Positions 62,957 to 64,000 of a DNA stretch of 64,000 bases are shown here, one piece after another. The notes under the pieces are model-generated. The model was not told the DNA's origin and ran no database searches. It saw only the letters and a program-made list of their open reading frames with translations. The first letter of the stretch is position 1; the number at the start of each line of letters is the position of its first letter. Position numbers and translations under genes: made by a program. This stretch comes from Spinacia oleracea (lineage: Eukaryota; Streptophyta; Magnoliopsida; Caryophyllales; Amaranthaceae): assembly GCF_020520425.1 (NCBI RefSeq), contig NC_079490.1, forward strand, positions 6,696,001 through 6,760,000, written 5' to 3'.

Positions 62957-63215
62957 TTCACGGCCCTCCAAAATCGGATACTTTTGTCATGAAAATAGTG
63001 CATTGGAAGACTTGATATTTCTATGAATTATCGGGAATGAGGCTGCTGAGTAAAGATAAGCAAATGCATCAGCAGCTTCTGTTGCAATTCTCAGACAGTT
63101 TTCAAACAACAGCCCTGACGAACTACCCTTATCGTGGATCAGATCATACAAATTACGAGTTGAGACAAATTCATTCACCAGTAAAGGGATTTCAGTTTCT
63201 AAGCAGCTAACATTC
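62957..63215 (-). pseudogene. wall-associated-kinase-like gene fragment
   Basis: On the minus strand the sequence encodes NVSCLETEIPLLVNEFVSTR NLYDLIHDKG, then LRIATEAADAFAYLYSAASF PIIHRNIKSSN, and in another frame KVSDFG. This is the middle of a Ser/Thr receptor-like kinase domain of the WAK type: hinge, catalytic loop HRNIKSSN (usually HRDVKSSN) and DFG. The catalytic Asp is replaced by Asn, a stop follows ALFS, and the frame changes before DFG. Only about 85 codons remain. It lies between PPR remnants, so it is a foreign fragment in the PPR array. Confidence 0.75.
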
Positions 63216-63482
63216 CAAAAGCTTTACTACATGTCTGTGATTAACTTGGGTAAGGATGACCACCTCGTTAATAAATTGCTAGACTTGAATTTCAATTTCC
63301 CCGCTTAATTGAGATTTCTTGATTGCAACTACTTGATAAGCGAAGTGTGTTTACCTTGGCATCCATATGGAAGATAGGGTTCCCTTCATAGGGGAAAATT
63401 GCATAAGCAGGTCTAAAATTTGAAACATGTCCTGAACAAACTGTATCACATTCAGCCAAGGTATCTCCTAGTCCATCAGTTC
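63216..63482. other. spacer, no gene recognised
   Basis: No coding or repeat signature seen. Confidence 0.35.
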
Positions 63483-63861
63483 ACAATTGCAGTACTCGAA
63501 GTTATGGAAAATAAAGGTGTTAAAGCCTGATGTTGTCACCTACAATATCCTAATGGACATCTCGTGTGAGGCTGGGCAGCTTGAAGATTCAGCAAAATTG
63601 TTCTATGATCTTGTACTCAAGGGTCTGCAACCCAGTCTTAAAACCTACAGTATTATGATTAAGGGCTTCTGCAAGAAGGGATTGATGAATGAAGTTGATG
63701 TAATATTGAGAAAAATGGAGGAAGATGGTTGTTTGCCAAATGCATTGTACTATAGTGACGATATGGTTAGCTAGGGGTCTGAATATGCTCACACTTTCTC
63801 ATTGTTTGTTGGCCTCATGTCTTCTGGTAACTTAAGTGAAAGACCTTCGGAAGTTCCTTAA
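63483..63861 (+). pseudogene. PPR C-terminal remnant E
   Basis: Encodes NILMDISCEAGQLEDSAKLF YDLVLKGLQPSLKTYSIMIK GFCKKGLMNEVDVILRKMEED, matching the last four motifs of PPR genes 1 and 2. A 1-nt insertion near 63522 (GTTAAAGCC for CTAAGCC), an in-frame loss of about 19 codons after LPN, and a TAG in place of AAG at 63772 mark it as dead. It ends in a tail like gene 2. Another PPR copy may follow beyond the window. Confidence 0.78.
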
Positions 63862-64000
63862 ATGACTCGAAAGAAAGGAGATTTCAACCATGGGGTTGCA
63901 GAGAATTCTGCTTCAGGTATCCCAATGATTTTCTATTTTCTTCTTCATGTTTTCTAATTCTTGAAATGATTTGAGGAGTCAGGCCTATGATTACTGGTAC

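Overview
This is nuclear DNA of a flowering plant. Evidence: class III peroxidase genes with GT-AG introns, an F-box/FBD/LRR family, P-class PPR genes of the Rf-like type, plant LTR retrotransposons, and many short DNA transposons of which most begin CTCCCTCCGT next to TA. The abundance of the word TACGGAGTA/TACTCCGTA makes me lean towards Caryophyllales (spinach/quinoa/beet relatives), but that is an impression and I cannot test it here.

Layout. 1-5.9 kb: repeat-rich DNA with a hAT end, a CACTA end, a Helitron, two Stowaway-type MITEs and a broken C2-domain gene piece; most of it appears inserted into the upstream region of the first F-box gene. 5.98-7.45 kb: F-box/FBD gene 1. 7.6-12.5 kb: MITEs, a 1.55-kb nested TIR element and a solo LTR. 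12.9-14.4 kb: F-box/FBD gene 2, a close paralogue whose promoter and 3' flank are also duplicated. 14.8-18.1 kb: a broken Tekay/Del-type chromovirus (pol tail plus one LTR). 18.13-18.35 kb: an ankyrin-repeat gene fragment. 18.35-30.14 kb: a whole-looking, very young Ty3/gypsy element of the Tat group (identical 483-bp LTRs, TSD ACTTT) with antisense reading frames and an 83-bp tandem repeat. 30.2-33.5 kb: a Tourist-like element, a PPR fragment, a truncated third F-box copy and a hAT element nested in a Stowaway-type MITE.

34.0-38.3 kb: an intact 605-aa PPR gene followed by decayed copies of PPR gene ends. 39.8-57.3 kb: four class III peroxidase genes, two on the minus strand (39.8-41.0 and 43.0-44.1 kb) and two on the plus strand (49.1-50.4 and 55.3-57.3 kb). 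All have one intron at the same place, directly after DCFVR. Three look functional; the third carries a frameshifting internal deletion. 57.9-58.9 kb: two adjacent short Helitrons in opposite orientation. 59.5-61.4 kb: a second intact PPR gene (624 aa). 62-63.9 kb: PPR remnants and a piece of a wall-associated-kinase-like gene.

The genes form three tandem families evolving by duplication and decay: F-box/FBD, probable SCF ubiquitin-ligase substrate receptors; secreted heme peroxidases of the cell wall; and Rf-like PPR proteins, probably organellar RNA-binding. Nothing suggests that the three families act in one pathway. All start codons were chosen as the first in-frame ATG supported by paralogue comparison. 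No rRNA, tRNA or CRISPR was recognised.
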